NCBI GenBank assembly: GCA_023101885.1
Contig: JALPQD010000394.1
Location: 1,796,581-1,860,580 of the forward strand
Direction: 5' to 3'
Source: Typhlomys cinereus
Taxonomy: Eukaryota; Chordata; Mammalia; Rodentia; Platacanthomyidae
DNA length: 64,000 bases
Part shown: one piece after another, positions 47,816 through 59,575 of the stretch
Layout: each line of letters starts with the position of its first letter
How positions within the stretch are numbered: position 1 is the first letter of the stretch
Translations under genes and position numbers: made by a program
Notes under the pieces: model-generated
The model's database searches: none
Told to the model about the DNA's origin: nothing
What the model saw: the letters and a program-made list of their open reading frames with translations, nothing else

Positions 47816-48250
47816 TGTTGGAGTTTGTCTGAATAAAGCTGGTAAATTGATTGCCCAATAGCTAAAGGGATCAAGGGATTCTATTCTTGCTTATGATTCA
47901 CAGCCCAGCTTGGCAGGAGAGTTCCTACCAACTCTTGGAGTTGAGGAAACTGGCTACATTCTGAAGAATCAAGAATCATAAGAGAGGGATACCCTCACAA
48001 ACAATATTAGTAGTCTGACACATTATGCTGAAGTATGTCACCATAATGAACCAGCTCTGTCCATTTTATCCACCTGCCCAAGGTACAGGCACACACACCA
48101 TTGTCTGTGTCTTCCTTCATCAATTAGATATAATCCTACAGGCTTGCTTAAGGCTTTCCAAAATGACCAGTTCTTCTCAAATGAGCTTAATGATGCACCA
48201 TTCCATTGTTAAGCTCACACCAGTCTTTAGCACTGTAGACGCTAAATAAT
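47816..48250 (+). repeat. Unidentified interspersed repeat, copy 2
   Basis: Collinear with 21200-22215 after removal of the hAT there (see that entry). Here it is uninterrupted, so it gives the cleaner view of the family: 'ggagtttgtctgaataaagctgg' to 'gtctttagcactgtagacgc'. No coding potential and no obvious LTR-type ends. Confidence 0.5.
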
Positions 48251-48833
48251 TAGATAGTTTATGAATTTAACACAATTCTCATGCAGTGGAAATATTAGTA
48301 GTGATTGTGTACTATGAATATGAAAGAGGGTATTGAATATTTTGCCCCAAAGAAGCAATAAATAAGGAGAAAGTTTAAAATGATTACACTGTGTGTATAG
48401 GTTTTACATTCATATGTATGTTTTTGAATTTCATATAGTCAAACACAGTTTAAAAATCCTAAGCCAACTGCATATTTTCAGAAAATATTTAGCTAAAACA
48501 TAACTACTTTTAGACTTTACTAAAACTGTAAAGAAAAGCATATTATAGCAGGAACCAAACAATATACCAAAGAAATCAGACACTTGATAAAGTATGTGTA
48601 AGTTAAAGAACTGAAGTAGTCAAAACAGAATTATCAAGCAAACTTCAGTAATGTCCAGACTGTATCTCTGCCAAAAACAAAATAAATACTAATTAAAGTA
48701 TTTTATTATCCTCCCTATATCTATCCAAGTTTTCGTTTATTCTATTTGGTTGTATATCAATTGTAGGCATAATGTGTGCAAATAAATCTCCTATTTTATA
48801 GGTTGCCTTTTCTTGAATACTCCTTTGGCTGTT
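48251..48833. other. No feature recognised
   Basis: AT-rich DNA up to the SINE target site. Confidence 0.5.
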
Positions 48834-48850
48834 AAGAATATAAATAACTT

Positions 48851-49061
48851 GAGGCTGGTGAGGTGGCTCAGGGGTTAAGCCTCTGCCTTGCTAGGCGGAA
48901 GGTCCTGAGTTTGGATCCTGGACCCCACGTATAGAGGCCGGGCAGAAGCCGGGAGGCCTGCGTTTTTGGCCCTGGTAGGGCGGAGCCTGTGAATCCCGAG
49001 GCAGAGTAAACAAGGAGGAGGTGAAGGCGGTCCATAGTGGTTCCCGAATTCACCCGTGGTT

Positions 49062-49108
<47 letters not shown>

Positions 49109-49152
49109 TACACACACACACACTTGAATAATAAATAAAAAAATTTTAAAAA
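48851..49152 (+). mobile_element. B2-like SINE
   Basis: It starts gaggctggtgaggtggctca, has a B box in gagtttggatcc, and a (CA)n tract at about 49066-49122. Target duplications of 17 bp with one mismatch lie at 48834-48850 and 49153-49169. Confidence 0.93.
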
Positions 49153-49169
49153 AAGAATGTAAATAACTT

Positions 49170-50204
49170 AATTTTAAAAGTGGAAAAAGAACACAAAATT
49201 TTCCAGGTTGTTGAAAAAATATTTTTATACCAAAGAACACATATGAATGGGAATGAAAGTTGTTAACTGTCACTAATTATTGAATTAATATCTGCAATCA
49301 TGCAAATAAAATATAAAATGTTATTGCATATCTGGAAGAAATATCTAAAAGAATTAATTAAGGATGAGAAGGATGTAGAAAATGGAACACTGGAACACTT
49401 GCTATTAAGTAAGTTATTAACTAAAATTAGAATTACTATGCAAAAATCATTATCCATTACAATCTTCTCCTTTGATCCATAGCCTCATGGTCACATAATG
49501 ATGTGAACTGCTTTCAGCTCAACTTTAAAAAATCAGTAAATTATAGAAGCACAAATTGACAATTAAGTCATAATTAATGCAGCCATTTTGTAGAATGGAA
49601 CGGGATACATAACAAGTTAAAATAGAACAATGGCATTATCTGGGAATGACTATTCTGCGTACATAGCAAAAGGTAATGGCATTTACCTCTGAAAGCAGAA
49701 GTATTTGAAAACAAGAATGGATTTGGTGGGATATGTAAGGAAATAATATAGAATAAATGGGGAAATATTTAATCAAGCTATATTATATCCATAATTCTTG
49801 AAAAAGAATAATAAATATTACTTTTGTTCTGAATAAAAACAGAAATCTGTACTCACATTTTTACTTGGATAATTTCCACAGCATCCAAGATATAAAAACA
49901 ATTTAACTTTATGCCAACATATGATTTAAAAAATATAGTGTAGACATCCATTAGAATAATGCTTAGTCAGAATAGAATAAAGGAACTACCATTTGTAAAA
50001 GCAAGAACATGTTACAGTATTTTACATAATGCAAAATAATCCAGATAGAAAAATTTGTTATATCTTACTTCTATACAGAATCCATAAAATTTTAAGTACA
50101 TAGAACCAAAGAATGAATAGTGGTTAACTAGAGTCCATGTTGCTAGAGGAAACAGAGAAAAGTAATTTGGAGGGAATTGACGCGTAAAGATTTAAGGGGC
50201 AAAG
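49170..50204. other. Mostly nothing recognised
   Basis: AT-rich. A short piece at about 49465-49530 (tctcctttgatccatag...tcatggtcacataatgatgtga) resembles 50550-50615, so it may be another scrap of the repeat at 50205-50610. Confidence 0.4.
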
Positions 50205-50610
50205 CAGTTATTTTTCTTTTGAGATAACACTCTCTGAAAAAAACAGCTAAGAAAGGCAGGGACATTTATTTGGTTTATGGTTCCTGAGGGGATATAGTCC
50301 ATTAAGGAAGGAATGGCGTACCAGAAGGCATGGCTGGAGAGAGAAGCAGGAGACAATTTGGGTCACCTTCGCATAGATATGAGGATGCAGAAAAGGATAA
50401 ACTGAGAGGAAACAGGGGCAGGTTACCAAATCTCGTGGCTCTAACAATGAAACTTACCTTCCTACAACAAGATCCCTCCTTTCAGAAGTGTCACAACTTG
50501 CCCAAACTTTGACACCACATAAATATGCAAAAACATGAGCCATTGCAGTCCCTCTCCTTGGATTTTATATTCTCATGGCCACCTAATGATGTGATGTCTT
50601 TTCTCAGATC
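50205..50610 (+). repeat. Unidentified repeat, copy A
   Basis: Resembles 60105-60425: 'catttatttggtttatggttcctgaggggatatagtccatta' against 'cattcatttggtttatgatttcagagaggatataatctatta', followed by collinear weaker matches. The layout recalls old mammalian MaLR or DNA-transposon repeats, but I cannot name it. Confidence 0.45.
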
Positions 50611-51230
50611 ACCCCACTACCCCTACTCTTAAAAACTTCCTATCCAGAGGCCCTTCTCTTTCACCCTCCCCTCATGTAATAAATCGTGCTGTCACACCCA
50701 TCCTCCTATCCCTCTGCTTCTGTGTATCACAGTGCTCCCTTTGGGGTGTTGGTAAAGGGGTATGACATCTTCTGTAGTATCTGTGGCTTTTTAGTGGGCA
50801 AAGTCATAATAAAGGAGGTTTACTCTTCCCTTGTCCAGTATCTGGCCCAGAGACACTCTCTAAGAGAATTTGCTTTTTCTAAGATCTTTGCTAGTCCTTG
50901 GGAAATGCTGATGTGGGCCATTGTATAGATCTGGTGGTAGAAGTTTTCTTTGTAGTGAGATTCCGGGTACTGCAGCCCTGTCATTGTAATGTGTTGATCA
51001 AGGGTACCTCACCCCACCTTTAAGATCTTACATTCTTAGTGCTACCTCTTCAACAAGTTTCCTTGAGCCTCGGAGTGAGAAAAGATTTTGAGAGACTGAT
51101 TCTGAGCATTTCAGATTCGCCTGTATATTGCACAATGGCCAGATGTGGTTTTCTGCCTACCTAGTGAACCATTGTAATAAGGTGAATCTTGGTTGAGTTC
51201 TGAGACCTTTTCTTATTTAAGGGTTAAGTA
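50611..51230 (-). mobile_element. Old LINE-1 3' UTR, minus strand
   Basis: The reverse complement matches the 3' UTR of the L1 at 530-2440: 'caaagggagcactgtgatacacagaagcagagggat' against 2221-2253, with the pyrimidine tract at about 50650-50720. It also aligns along its length with 52371-53010. Confidence 0.7.
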
Positions 51231-51708
51231 AGGAATGTTTAAATGGTGTTTTATTATCAATTTTTTCTAATTAACACTGAGGTGTCCTTTCCTGTTTATT
51301 TATTTCCTTCTACGGTTATTGGTTAGGTTTACAGTATCAGGTACAGTTCCCAGACAAAGTAGTTGATGTAAATAAGACCCATTGGCAAGCAATTACTATC
51401 TGAATGGGTTCTAAATAAAGTTTAAAAGACAAGCCCAAAATATTTTTTTGAAATTCAAGTCAATCGCTTGTGAGAGCTTGTAAAAACAAAGTTACCTACT
51501 TCTAACATACAATGGTACAAAATGACCGTTCACATTTCAAAAGGGAGTAGGAACATATGCAGGAAAGATGTGAACATAAGTTGACTGAAAAACAGCAAAG
51601 CAAACTTCACATTCTGAGTCTATAAGTCCAATATTTGAGCATCCTGGTGAAATCATCTCGGTTTTGAACTGCTTCAGTTCTGTCCCTTCAGTATTGTTGC
51701 CTGTAATA

Positions 51709-51713
<5 letters not shown>

Positions 51714-51778
<65 letters not shown>
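51714..51778 (+). repeat. (CT)n microsatellite
   Basis: About 65 bp of nearly pure CT, not in a recognisable SINE. Confidence 0.95.
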
Positions 51779-51780
<2 letters not shown>

Positions 51781-51969
51781 TTCTCCATATGTACCATGTT
51801 GGCTTTGAGATCTCTAACATCTTTATATCTCAATAGAGTTTCAATCCTACATCACACAATGTCCACTTAGGAGTGTTTTGATCATGACACATATACTGTC
51901 TGGCCTCAACAGCTCTCTAAAATCGTGGAGAAAGAATGAATTTCTCACTAATGCATCTTTTAACCAGTA

Positions 51970-52329
51970 TTATATGTTACATAACCAAGCTCTGTTATAC
52001 CTTGGGTTTGAAAACTGGCTGCCTTGAGCTACAGCTGGTACAGCATTGTTGTACTTATCATGAGGAGATTCTTCCCTGGGCAGACACTTTAAAGAAGCAC
52101 ACAATTTCTTTGTACCTCTGACCTTCTCCCCTATCCTTCTAAAAGAACTTGTATTCTTATGAGTAGGAGGCTTTGCTGAAGTTCTAGCCATTAGCATTTG
52201 GCTTTTCCTTTTGTCCCAATGAAGTGTAGGCTTTGGCTCAATAACAGAGCTCATTAACAATAACTTTCGTTTTACTTGTGAGTTCTCCTGGTTCAACATT
52301 TTGTTTTCCAACAGAATTTTCTTCATCAA
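51970..52329 (-). other. Unassigned 119-codon open frame, possible gene relic
   Basis: The minus-strand frame opens at 52329 just outside an old L1 and runs 119 codons without resembling any repeat in the window. The peptide is Lys/Ser/Asn-rich with no membrane segment and reads more like protein than chance (for example 'LLENKMLNQENSQVKRKLL', helix-like, then 'SSVIEPKPTLHWDKRKSQ'). No splice-site pair or RNA-derived hallmarks are seen. It may be a fragment of a processed pseudogene or chance; I do not recognise it. Confidence 0.25.
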
Positions 52330-52370
52330 GCTTCATAGCATTTTTTTCTTTCTTTTCCTTGTTTTATTAA

Positions 52371-52456
52371 GAATTTTTCTTGTATATAACAAATGGGTTT
52401 ATGACATTGTCCCAAAGCCCTCCCTATCCACCTTGTTTCTCTTTCACCCTCCCTTA

Positions 52457-52509
<53 letters not shown>

Positions 52510-53244
52510 ATTACAAGGCTCCATTTGGAGGGCCTGGATTGGTAAGAGAGTCAGATATTTGTTATAGTATATGTGGCTTATCAGAAGACAAAGTCATAGG
52601 GGGAGAGGTTCCTCTTCCTTTGTCTAGTATTTAATCCAGAGACACTTTCTGAGTGCAGTCATTTCTTTTAAAATCCTTGATAGTCCATGGAGAACTGTTG
52701 ATATATCTGTCATTGTGCAGATCAGGTGGTAGAAGCTCTCATTGTGGTGAGCTCCTGGGTACATCAGCCCTGTAGTGGTTAGAGTGTGTTGGTCAAAAGT
52801 ACCACACCCCATATTTAGATTCTTGCAATCTTACTGATCCATCTTCTTCAAGGTTCCCTAAGCCTTGATATGGGAAAAGATTTTGATGGGCTAATTGGGA
52901 CTGAGCATTACAGAGTTACCAATATTTTACACTCTGGCCAGTTTTGGTTTTCTGCCTCTCTAGTCTTCCATTATAATAGGGCAAATCTTGGTTGAGCTCT
53001 GAGCATTTTTCTTATATTCTTTTTTAGTTTAGGGGTGTTATAAAAGTTTCTTTTTATGCACGTCATTGTCAGGGTTTAATGCTAGAATCAACCAAAAGGG
53101 AAGAACAGGAGGTCACTGTCTTTGTCTGGGATACTTCATTGAGTATAATTTTTTTCCAACCCAATACATTTGTCACAAAATCAAATTAATTCATTTTTCT
53201 TGAAGTATTTTTCTAATTTTCTGTTCTTTCTTTTAATATCACAT
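52371..53244 (-). mobile_element. Old LINE-1 3' end, minus strand
   Basis: The 3' UTR (about 52371-53010, pyrimidine tract partly expanded to (CT)n at 52460-52507) is followed by ORF2 tail sequence (53120-53160: 'gtctgggatacttcattgagtataatttttt', complementary to the LSEVSQT region). The full-length young L1 inserted directly after it. Confidence 0.75.
52460..52507 (+). repeat. (CT)n microsatellite within an L1 pyrimidine tract
   Basis: About 48 bp of CT in the position of the L1 3' UTR polypurine tract, so it probably grew from it. Confidence 0.93.
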
Positions 53245-54232
53245 ATTTTTTTATTTTTTATTTTTTTATTAAAAATTTAATTATACATTTTAAAATTTTT
53301 TACCAGTTCCCTCCCTCCCCCCTCCTCCCTCTCCCCTTCCCCCAGTGCCTCCCCCCCAATTCCCAGAGAGTCCTTTATTGTGTACGCCTAACTCTCCACT
53401 GGGTCCTCCTCTCCGATGACATATAAGGACCCAGTGGCATTTCCATAAGCCCTTTCTCTTGTTCCCCTTAAGCATAAGATCACTACTATGGCTGTCAATC
53501 CCTTGCCTCCGGGGTCTCGGTGCCCTTAACAGATGCTAGACTTTATGAGGGCAATAGTGCGCTGGACATTGCGCAGGGCATGCAAAGTCCCATTATGATT
53601 GCTTTGGCCCCAACTATTGTTGAGAATCTTGCAAATCGTTGCTCCTCCCATCCTTTTGCTCTTACAATCTTACCGCCCCCTCTTCCGCAAATGTCCCTGA
53701 GCTCCCGGATGGGGAGAGATTAGGCTGTCCTAGTTCTATGTGATTGATATAGAGTCTCTGAAGTTCTGGATTGTGGTTTGTTGATTTTCATTTGCAGTTT
53801 TGCTGCTCCTGCAATTCCCTTCACTCCATTCTGCTGGGCACTGTATGTCACCCCCTGGCCAGAGACAAAAAGCTGTTAAACTGGAGTCTTGTTGTAATAG
53901 CACATTCAAGGGTAGATGTAATAAGAGTAGGAAACCTCACTGAGGGAGGGGTCCATCACCCATTTGCAAAATGATTACTTTTTATCTGCTAGACTATATG
54001 CCCTCCCCTTCTGGTGAGATCGGGAAAGAACGTCTGTGGACTTAACCAGGTTTCTCATTACTTACTTGCAGACCTTGATGGAGGCCTATTTTCTCTGCTG
54101 TAACATGGTCTCCTCTCTCCTTGTTTCTGGTGTGGCCCTCCTAACCCATCTCTCTTGTTCATAATCCTTGCAATTACTGTGTTACATAGGTTTACTTTTG
54201 AGTGTCTCAATGTGGGCTGGGTGAGTTTGGTA

Positions 54233-57200
54233 CTAGGAGCCACCTATTAGGGAGTACATACGGCGCTTAGTTTTCTGGGTTTGGGATACTTCACTTAATA
54301 TAATTCTTTCTAATGACATCCATTTCCCAGCAAATTCCAGTAATTCATCATTTTTGATGGCTGAGTAGTACTCCATTGTATAGATGTACCACAGTTTCCT
54401 TATCCACTCCTCAACTGTTGGACATTTAGGTTGATTCCATGACTTTGCTATTGTAAACAGTGCTGCTATGAACATGGTCGAGCTTGTGCTATCGAGGCGA
54501 ACCTCTGCTGCATGGGGGGTTATTCCCAAAAGTGGGATAGCAGGGTCATACGGCATTTCAATCTTTAATTTCTTTAAGAAATTCCAGACGGCTCGCCAGA
54601 GTGGCTGTATGAGCCTGCATTCCCACCAACAATGTAGGAGAGTTCCCCTCTCTCCACATTCTCTCCAGCATTTGTCGTTGTTTGTATTGTGGATTTTTGC
54701 CATCCTGACCGGGGTGAGATGATATCTCAGGGAAGTTTTGATTTGCATTTCCCTGATGGCGAAGGAAGTGGAGCATTTTTTAAGATAATTGTTAGACATT
54801 TTAATTTCATCCCTGGTAAAGTTTCTTTGAAGTTCCAGGGCCCATTTTTTAATTGGGCCAGTGTTTTCCTTGGAGTTTAATTTTCTAAGTTCTTTGTGCA
54901 CTCTGGACAGTAGAGCTCTGTCAGATATGTGGTTAGTGAAGATTTTCTCCCATTCTGTGGGTTGCCTTTGAGCTCCTGTGACAATCTCTTTATCTGAACA
55001 GAAGCTCTTTAATTTCACAAGATCCCAACTGTTGAGAGTTGGTAGCAGTGACTGTGCCATTGGATGTCTGTTTAGGAAGTGTTGGCCTAGCCCAATCAGC
55101 TCGAGGGAGTTCCCTATCCTTTCAACTATGGTTTTTAAAGTCTCTGGCCTGATATCAAGGTCCTTGATCCATTTGGAATTAAGTCTTGTACATGGTGACA
55201 AGTATGGTTCCAGCTTTAATCTTCTGCATGTGGAGATCCAGTTTTGCCAGCACCATTTGTTGAAGATGCTGTTCTTTTTCCATTGGATTCTTTGGGCCCC
55301 TTTGTCAAAGACCAAATGGCTGTAACTTTGTGGGCTTATATCTGGGTCTTCAATCCTTATCCATTGATCTGTGTGTCTATTTTGGAGCCAGTACCAGGCT
55401 GTCTTTATAACTATGGATTTGTAGTATAGACTTAGGTTTGACATGGTAATACCTCCAGCTGTGTTTTTTTTTTACTCAGGATTGTTTTTGCTATCCTGGG
55501 TCTTTTGTGCCTCCATATGAACTTTGAGATTGTTTGGTCAACTTCTTTGAAGAATTGCTTTGGGATTTTGATTGGTATAGCATTGAATCTGTATATTGCC
55601 TTTGGTAGGATGGTCATTTTTACAATGTTGATTCTGCCAATCCAGGAACAAGGGAGGTCTTTCCACCTTCTGGTGTCTTCTGCAATTTCTTTCTTTAGGG
55701 TTTTAAAGTTTTTATTGTAAAGGTCTTTTACCTCCTTGGTTAGGTTTATACCAAGGTATTTCATTTTTTTAGGGGTTATAGTAAATGGCATGGTTTCTCT
55801 CAAGGCTTTTTCACTTCTTTCATTCTGGGCATATAGGAAGGCCTCTGATTTTTGCACATTTATTTTGTATTCTGCCACCCTGCTGAACTTCTCAATTAGT
55901 TCCAGGAGCTTCCTGGTGGAGTTTTTGGGATCCCTCAGGTATAAGATCATGTCATCTGCAAATAGGGATAGCTTGATTTCTTCCTTGCTGATTTGAATCC
56001 CTCTTATGTCCCTTTCTTGTCTTATGGCTTCAGCTAAGACTTCAAGTACAATATTGAATAGAAGTGGTGAGAGTGGACAGCCTTGTCTAGTTCCTGATCG
56101 AAGTGGGAATGCTTCCAATTGTTCCCCATTGAGCATAATCCTTGCTGTGGGCTTGTTCTATACAGCTTTTATTATATTGATAAAGGTTCCTTCCATTCCT
56201 ACTGTCTCTAGCATTTTGATCATAAAAGGCTGTTGGATCTTGTCAAAAGCTTTTTCTGCATCTATCGAGAGTATCATGTGGTCTAGGACTTTGGACTGGT
56301 TTACATGATGAATTACATTTATTGATTTGCGTATGTTGAACCAACCTTGTGTGCCGGGGATGAAGCCTACTTGGTCCCCATGAATGATCTTTTTAATATG
56401 TTTTTGCATCCGATTTGCTAAGACTTTGTTGAGAATCTTTGCGTCTGTATTCATCAGGGAGATCGGCCTATAGTTTTCTTTTTTAAGTTAATCTTTATTA
56501 GGTTTTGGGATTAAAACGATATTAGCTTCATAGAAGGAATTTGGTAGTGTTCCTTCCTTTGCTATTTGATGGAACAGTTTAAGGAGTATTGGTGTTATTA
56601 ACTCCTTAAATATCTGGTAGAACTCTGTGCTGAATCCATCTGGTCCAGGACATTTTTTGGTGGGAAGATTCGAGATTACTTCCTCAATTTCCTTATATGT
56701 TATAGGACTATTTAAATAATTCACAACTTCCTGATTCAATTTAGGTAAGTTGTGTTTACTTAGAAATTCATCCATCTCTTTTGTGTTGTCAAACTTCACA
56801 GAGTATAAGTTTTTGAAATATGATGTTATAATTCTCTGGATTTCTTGGGTATCAGTAGTGATAACTCCATGTTCATTTCAAATTTTGTTAATTTGGGTTT
56901 TCTCTCTCTTGCTTTTGGTTAGTTTAGCTAGGGGTGTATCAATCTTGTTGATTTTTTCAAAGAACCAGCTTTTTGATTGGTTGATTTTTTCTATCGTTTT
57001 TTAGTCTCGATTTCAGATATTTCTCCCCTTATTTTGCTAATCTCTTCTCTTCTACTGCTTTTGGGATCAGATTGCTCTAGTTTCTCTAAAGCTTTAAGCT
57101 GCATTGTTAAGTTGTTTATTTCTGATGTTTCCATTTTTTTGACGTGGGCATTAAGGGCTATGAACTTACCTCTTAGAACAGCTTTCATTGTGTCCCAGAG

Positions 57201-58058
57201 ATTTTGGTAAGTTGTATTTTCGTTATCATTCACTTTCAGGAAATCTTGAATTTCCTTTTTAATTTCTTCCTGAATCCAGTTCTCATTCAGCATCATAGTG
57301 TTAAGTTTCCAGGAGTTAGTGTATTTTCTCTTCTTTGTTGTGTTGTGGATGTCAAGCTTTAGGCTGTGGTTGTCTGGTAAGGTGCAGGCTAGAAATTCAA
57401 TTTTCCTGTATATGGGGAGATTCATTTTGTGGGCCAATATGTGATCTATTTTGGAGAAAGTTCCGTGTGCTGCTGAGAAAAATGTGTATTCTTTGGTGCG
57501 TGGGTGAAAAGTTCGATAGAGATCTGTGAGGTCCATTTCTTTCAGGGTTTGATTAAGTTCCAAAGTGTCTCTGTTACGCTTTTGACCTGTTGATCTATCC
57601 CATGTTGAGAGGACGGTGTTGAAGTCCCCAAGAATTATCGTTTGGGGGTTGATTTCTTGCTTTAGACGCTGTAGGGTTTTCTTAATGAATGTGGAGGGGT
57701 CGGTATTGGGTGCATATATGTTCAGTATTGTGAAGTCTTCCTGGTGAATTGTACCTGTAACTAAAATGTAGTATCCATCCGTGTCTCTTATAATTTTCTT
57801 TGGTTTGAAGTTCACTTTGTCTGATAGCATAATGGCTACCCCTGCCTGTTTTCTGCTTCCATTTGCTTGTAGAATTGTTGACCAGCCTTTTATTTTTAGA
57901 GCGTACCTATCTTTTGTGGTGAGATGGGTTTCCTGCAGGCAGCAGATTGATGGATTGTGATTTTTAATCCAAGTTTGTAATCTGTGTCTCTTGATCGGTG
58001 AATTAAGTCCATTAACATTTAGTGTTATAATGGAGAAACTATTGTTAATTCCAGACAT
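54233..58058 (-). pseudogene. LINE-1 ORF2, full length, frameshifted
   Basis: Open from 58058 for 355 codons through the endonuclease, with [13 protein letters not shown] and LGDFNT present. The SDHH catalytic motif reads PDNH, replacing the expected histidine after the aspartate. A 1-bp deletion near 57000 shifts the frame. Stops follow at 56878-56880 (TGA, codon 394 equivalent) and 56488-56490 (TAA, codon 524 equivalent), both shared with the 22.9-kb copy, and a private TAG near 56154-56156 (tyrosine in other copies). Reverse transcriptase FADD is intact near 55960. A T-run length change near 55465 shifts the frame again. The last 403 codons (55444-54233) are open and carry CWRECGERGT with the zinc-finger cysteines and histidine. 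Confidence 0.93.
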
Positions 58059-58108
58059 TTATTATGTTTAGTAGCTTTTATAAGTATATTGCTTTGCTTT
58101 TAATGGTG

Positions 58109-59173
58109 TTATATTTGCCTTCTGTTCTCCTGGATATGCCTGTTTTTTTCTTCACGCTTGAGTGTCATTTCTAGCAGTTTTTGAAGGCCTGGTTTGGTGG
58201 CCATGTATCCCTTAAAGTTGTCTTTGTGCTGGAAAATTTTTCTTTCTCCCTCGATCATGACTGATAGTTTTGCAGGGTAAATCAGCCTGGGTTGACATTT
58301 TTGCTCATTCAATACTTGAAGTATGTCTCTCCAAGCTCTTCTTGCTTTTACTGTTTCGACTGAGAAGTCATTTGTTATTTTAATAGGTTTGCCTTTAAAA
58401 GTGACTTGTTTTTTCTCCCTTGAAGCTCTCAGCACCAGTTTTTTATCTTGAATGTGGAGTGTTTTAACTATTATTTGCCACGGTGTGCTTCTATTTTGGT
58501 CGTATCTGTTTTGGGTGCAGAATGCCTCTTGTATATGAATGGGCCTCTCTTTTTTTAGATGAGGAAAGTTTTCCTTGACGATCGTTTGAAAAATTTCCTC
58601 AGGGGTGGTATTTTGAGATTCTTGCTCCGGTATTCCATGAATACGCATGTTAGGCTTCTTCAGGGTGTCCCATATCTCTTGGATATTTCTCTCAAGTATC
58701 TTTTTGGCTTTAACAACCTCTTCCATTGAGCTGGTTAGTACTCCCACTTTATCTTCAAGGTCTGAAATTCTGTTTTCTGCTTCATTAGTTCTGTTGACAA
58801 GACTCTCTGTGGCGTTCTGGGTTGAAGATAACTTGTCTTTTAGCTCAGTTTTAAACTCTGCTTGAGTTTGTTTTAACTGCTCTATGCCACTTTTTGTTTC
58901 TTGCACTGTTTTTCTCAACTCCTCCAGATGTCTGTTGTGTTCCTCTTCAAAGCGATTGATTCGATTATGTAATTCCTCCCGGATTTCCTCTTTCATAGTA
59001 TTGAACATGGTAATGATCATATTTTGAAAGTCGTTATCCTGGGTCAGGCTTTCTTGGCCTTTTTCCGCGGGTTTGTTCTTGTTGGAGTCTAACATTATGG
59101 GATTAATTTCTTCAGTGGGAAATTTGTTTACTTGAGTGTTGCTTCTCATAGATTTGCACTTTGACTTTGGCAT
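58109..59173 (-). CDS. LINE-1 ORF1p, RNA-binding chaperone (intact)
   Basis: A complete 354-codon frame from ATGCCAAAG. An in-frame ATG two codons upstream (59179) is ACG in the other full-length copy, so 59173 is the conserved start. ORF1p forms trimers that coat L1 RNA and act as a nucleic-acid chaperone in the cytoplasmic particle. A basic N-terminus (MPKSKCKSMRSN) is followed by a coiled coil (about residues 60-155, Glu/Lys/Leu heptads, NRTNEAENRISDLEDKV), an RRM-like domain (about 160-255, with RIHGIPEQE and RPIHIQEAF) and a C-terminal domain (about 255-354, RRAWRDILQVL, KCQPRLIYPAKLS). The length is normal for the family. It lies 50 bp before the broken ORF2. Whether it is expressed is unknown. 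Confidence 0.93.
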   Translation of the reverse strand: MPKSKCKSMRSNTQVNKFPTEEINPIMLDSNKNKPAEKGQESLTQDNDFQNMIITMFNTMKEEIREELHNRINRFEEEHNRHLEELRKTVQETKSGIEQLKQTQAEFKTELKDKLSSTQNATESLVNRTNEAENRISDLEDKVGVLTSSMEEVVKAKKILERNIQEIWDTLKKPNMRIHGIPEQESQNTTPEEIFQTIVKENFPHLKKERPIHIQEAFCTQNRYDQNRSTPWQIIVKTLHIQDKKLVLRASREKKQVTFKGKPIKITNDFSVETVKARRAWRDILQVLNEQKCQPRLIYPAKLSVMIEGERKIFQHKDNFKGYMATKPGLQKLLEMTLKREEKNRHIQENRRQI

Positions 59174-59563
59174 TGTCATTTTAACTCTTAAGATCTCTCA
59201 ATTTCACTAAACTGAATTATTTGGCCTGGGGTACTGGTGGGCGGGCCCGAACGGGGACTTACCTAGGGCGTGGGGTGAGGCCCGGGTGGACCGCGCGTGT
59301 GTCCTGACCAGCGGAGCGGGGTGGGGTGAAAAGGGAGGATGGGCGCATCGGCGTGGAGCTATTTAACCTGAGGGCAGCTGGGGCGGGGCCCGGGCGCAGG
59401 GGGAGGTCCTCCTCGTCCCTCGGCCCCCGCGCGGCTCCGGCTGGATGGTGGGAGTCGGAGCCGGGTCCCTGTGGGCTGACCTGGGGTCCTAGAGCGCACG
59501 GTGAGGCCCGGCTGGATCTTGCGTGCGCGTCCCGACCGGCGGAGCGGGGTGGGGTGAAAAGGG
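59174..59563 (-). promoter_or_regulatory. LINE-1 5' UTR: 1.6 tandem promoter monomers
   Basis: CpG-rich. On the minus strand the unit beginning cccttttcaccccaccccgc starts at 59563 and again at 59335, a 228-bp period, followed by a partial unit and a linker to ORF1. TTAAATA (59366-59360) lies 31 bp upstream of the second start. Same design and same 5' end point as the copy at 22918. Confidence 0.82.
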
Positions 59564-59575
59564 TTAATCTCACAT

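Larger units (their letters stand above)
53245..59563 (-). mobile_element. Full-length young LINE-1, minus strand, intact ORF1
   Basis: 6,319 bp between near-perfect 12-bp duplications (ttaatatcacat at 53233-53244; ttaatctcacat at 59564-59575). On the minus strand: monomeric 5' UTR (59563 down to about 59174), ORF1 (59173-58109, intact), 50-bp spacer, ORF2 (58058-54233, broken), 3' UTR (54232-53290) and an A/T-rich end with several short T runs. Very similar to the 22918-29279 copy, which it faces tail to tail. Confidence 0.95.
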
